This document shows positions 63,222 to 64,000 of a stretch of 64,000 nucleotides of DNA, in pieces (the first letter of the stretch is position 1; each line of letters begins with the position of its first letter). Position numbers and translations under genes: made by a program. The DNA comes from Rhizobacter sp. (GTDB taxonomy: Bacteria > Pseudomonadota > Gammaproteobacteria > Burkholderiales > Burkholderiaceae_C). The stretch is from the NCBI GenBank assembly GCA_019635355.1, contig JAHBZQ010000001.1, positions 1,612,001 through 1,676,000 on the forward strand, read 5' to 3'. Below the pieces are notes generated by a model. The model was not told the DNA's origin. It did no database searches and saw nothing but the letters and a program-made list of their open reading frames with translations.

Positions 63222-64000
63222 TCAGCGCCCCCGGTACTCCAGCGCCAACCGCTCGAACTCAGCCTCGATGTCACGCACCAGCTGCGGCACGTCGAAGAGT
63301 TTCGACTGGCGACCCTGCTCGTTCAGGTAGCGCTTGTAGGACGCCACGCGCAGCGGGTTGTTGCCCAGTTGCACGGCGAGCTTCTCGTAGTCGGCGAGGG
63401 TGAAGGTCACGAGGTCGGGCAGGCCCACCGCGGTGAGCAGGCTGCCGGCCATGCGCGAGATGTAGCTGCGGCCCGAGTAGGTGACGATGGGCAGGCCCAT
63501 CCAGAGTGCATCGCTGGCGGTGGTGCCGGCGTTGTAGGGGAAGGTGTCGAGCATCAGGTCGGCCAGCTGGAAGCGGGCCAGGTACTCGGGCGGCTGCACG
63601 CGCGGCGCGAGGATGAGCCGGTCGCGCGCGATGCCGTGGGCATCGGCCTCGCGGCGCAGGTTCTCGAGCGCCCATTCGTTGTCGGCCAGCAGCCACAGCA
63701 CGCTTTTCGGCACCTGCTGCAGCATGCGCATCCAGCTCTTGAAGAGCGCCGGCGTGAACTTGAAGGTGTTGTTGAACGAGCAGAAGACGAAGGCGTCTTC
63801 GGGCAGGCCGTAGTCGGCACGCTTCGGGGTCGGGCCGACCTCGCGCTTGCGGTCGCTCACCTGGTAGCAGCTGGGCACGTAGATCGGCTTTTCCGTCATG
63901 TACGGCAGCAGCTCGGGCGGCATCACGAAACGGTCGGCGAGGATCCAGTCGACCCCGGGCAGCGCGCAGGTGCCGGGCAGGCCCAGGTAGCTCACTTGGA
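63222..64000 (-). CDS. GT41 (SPINDLY/OGT-like) glycosyltransferase, C-terminal part (runs off window)
   Basis: About 259 residues of the catalytic C-terminus of an O-GlcNAc-transferase-type enzyme are visible: QVSYLGLPGTCALPGVDWI (family QVxxxGxPGTxG), LADRFVMPPE, SFNNTFKFTPALFKSWMRML, and the UDP-sugar site DTFPYNAGTTASDALWMGLP followed by VTYSGRSYISRMAGSLL. The N-terminal TPR part should lie beyond the window. Bacterial GT41 enzymes glycosylate proteins in the cytoplasm on Ser/Thr or Asn. It is read in the same direction as the exporter genes, from which the HipA-like module separates it. Confidence 0.9.
   Translation of the reverse strand, partial: QVSYLGLPGTCALPGVDWILADRFVMPPELLPYMTEKPIYVPSCYQVSDRKREVGPTPKRADYGLPEDAFVFCSFNNTFKFTPALFKSWMRMLQQVPKSVLWLLADNEWALENLRREADAHGIARDRLILAPRVQPPEYLARFQLADLMLDTFPYNAGTTASDALWMGLPIVTYSGRSYISRMAGSLLTAVGLPDLVTFTLADYEKLAVQLGNNPLRVASYKRYLNEQGRQSKLFDVPQLVRDIEAEFERLALEYRGR

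Noticed and set aside
1..64000. CRISPR arrays, tRNA or rRNA genes, transposases or integrases
   Set aside because: No regularly spaced short repeats with variable spacers, no tRNA-like cloverleaf with CCA-type ends, and no transposase or integrase motifs were found on reading both strands.

Overview
The window is a GC-rich chromosomal segment with dense, short-spaced genes. It most resembles a Burkholderiales betaproteobacterium of the Rhizobacter/Piscinibacter/Leptothrix type. The basis is the gene order sdhCDAB-sdhE-gltA-leuC opposite a GntR regulator and mdh, followed by acnB, plus NNC/NNG codon bias throughout. The genus is inference. No rRNA, tRNA, CRISPR array or insertion sequence was recognised.

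Left part (1-17.6 kb) is a core-metabolism island. leuC (partial), gltA, sdhE, sdhB, sdhA, sdhD, sdhC and a GntR/HutC regulator lie on the minus strand. mdh, a citrate-lyase-beta-like protein, a small secreted protein and acnB lie on the plus strand. An 18-bp perfect palindrome between gntR and mdh is the likely operator tying this TCA-cycle block together. Then come a secreted subtilisin-like protease, an outer-membrane-type lipoprotein, exonuclease I (sbcB) and serC. The sbcB/serC gap holds two divergent copies of a nested-hairpin element whose stems co-vary.

The most striking content is at 17.9-32.2 kb: two giant proteins (2767 and 1927 aa) built almost wholly of an 8-residue repeat, L-[TSN]-[ST]-x-Q-[ILV]-x-A. 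In the first, 24 octads form a 192-aa (576-bp) super-repeat present about 12 times in exact register. Both end in a 220-residue EF-hand-like calcium-binding domain and the tripeptide PLI, and neither has a Sec signal peptide, so they look like type I secretion substrates. Two glycosyltransferases follow directly.

The matching export machine is probably at 56.5-61.5 kb: a LapB/HlyB-type ABC exporter with a degenerate C39 domain, an HlyD-type adaptor and a TolC-type channel. It is read in the same direction as, and runs into, genes for a dTDP-3-amino-3,6-dideoxyhexose (Fuc3NAc/Qui3NAc type), several acyltransferases and glycosyltransferases. A GT41 O-GlcNAc-transferase-like gene lies just beyond at the window edge. 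I infer a type I secreted, probably glycosylated, Ser/Thr-rich repeat-protein system with substrates and exporter at two loci.

Between these loci (33.9-50.7 kb) is accessory material: a HipB/HipA-like kinase module with clear operators, a VOC protein, an AraC regulator with an apparent CTG start, a solo two-domain ArsA ATPase, a tiny Cys/His protein overlapping a membrane protein, a lipoprotein followed by an ECF sigma/anti-sigma pair, a second AraC regulator, a membrane-anchored RCC1 protein, a LysR gene divergent from a TRAP transporter operon with an embedded FAH-family enzyme, and a DUF305 protein. A second HipB/HipA-like module (61.7-63.2 kb) sits on the opposite strand between the exporter and the GT41 gene.
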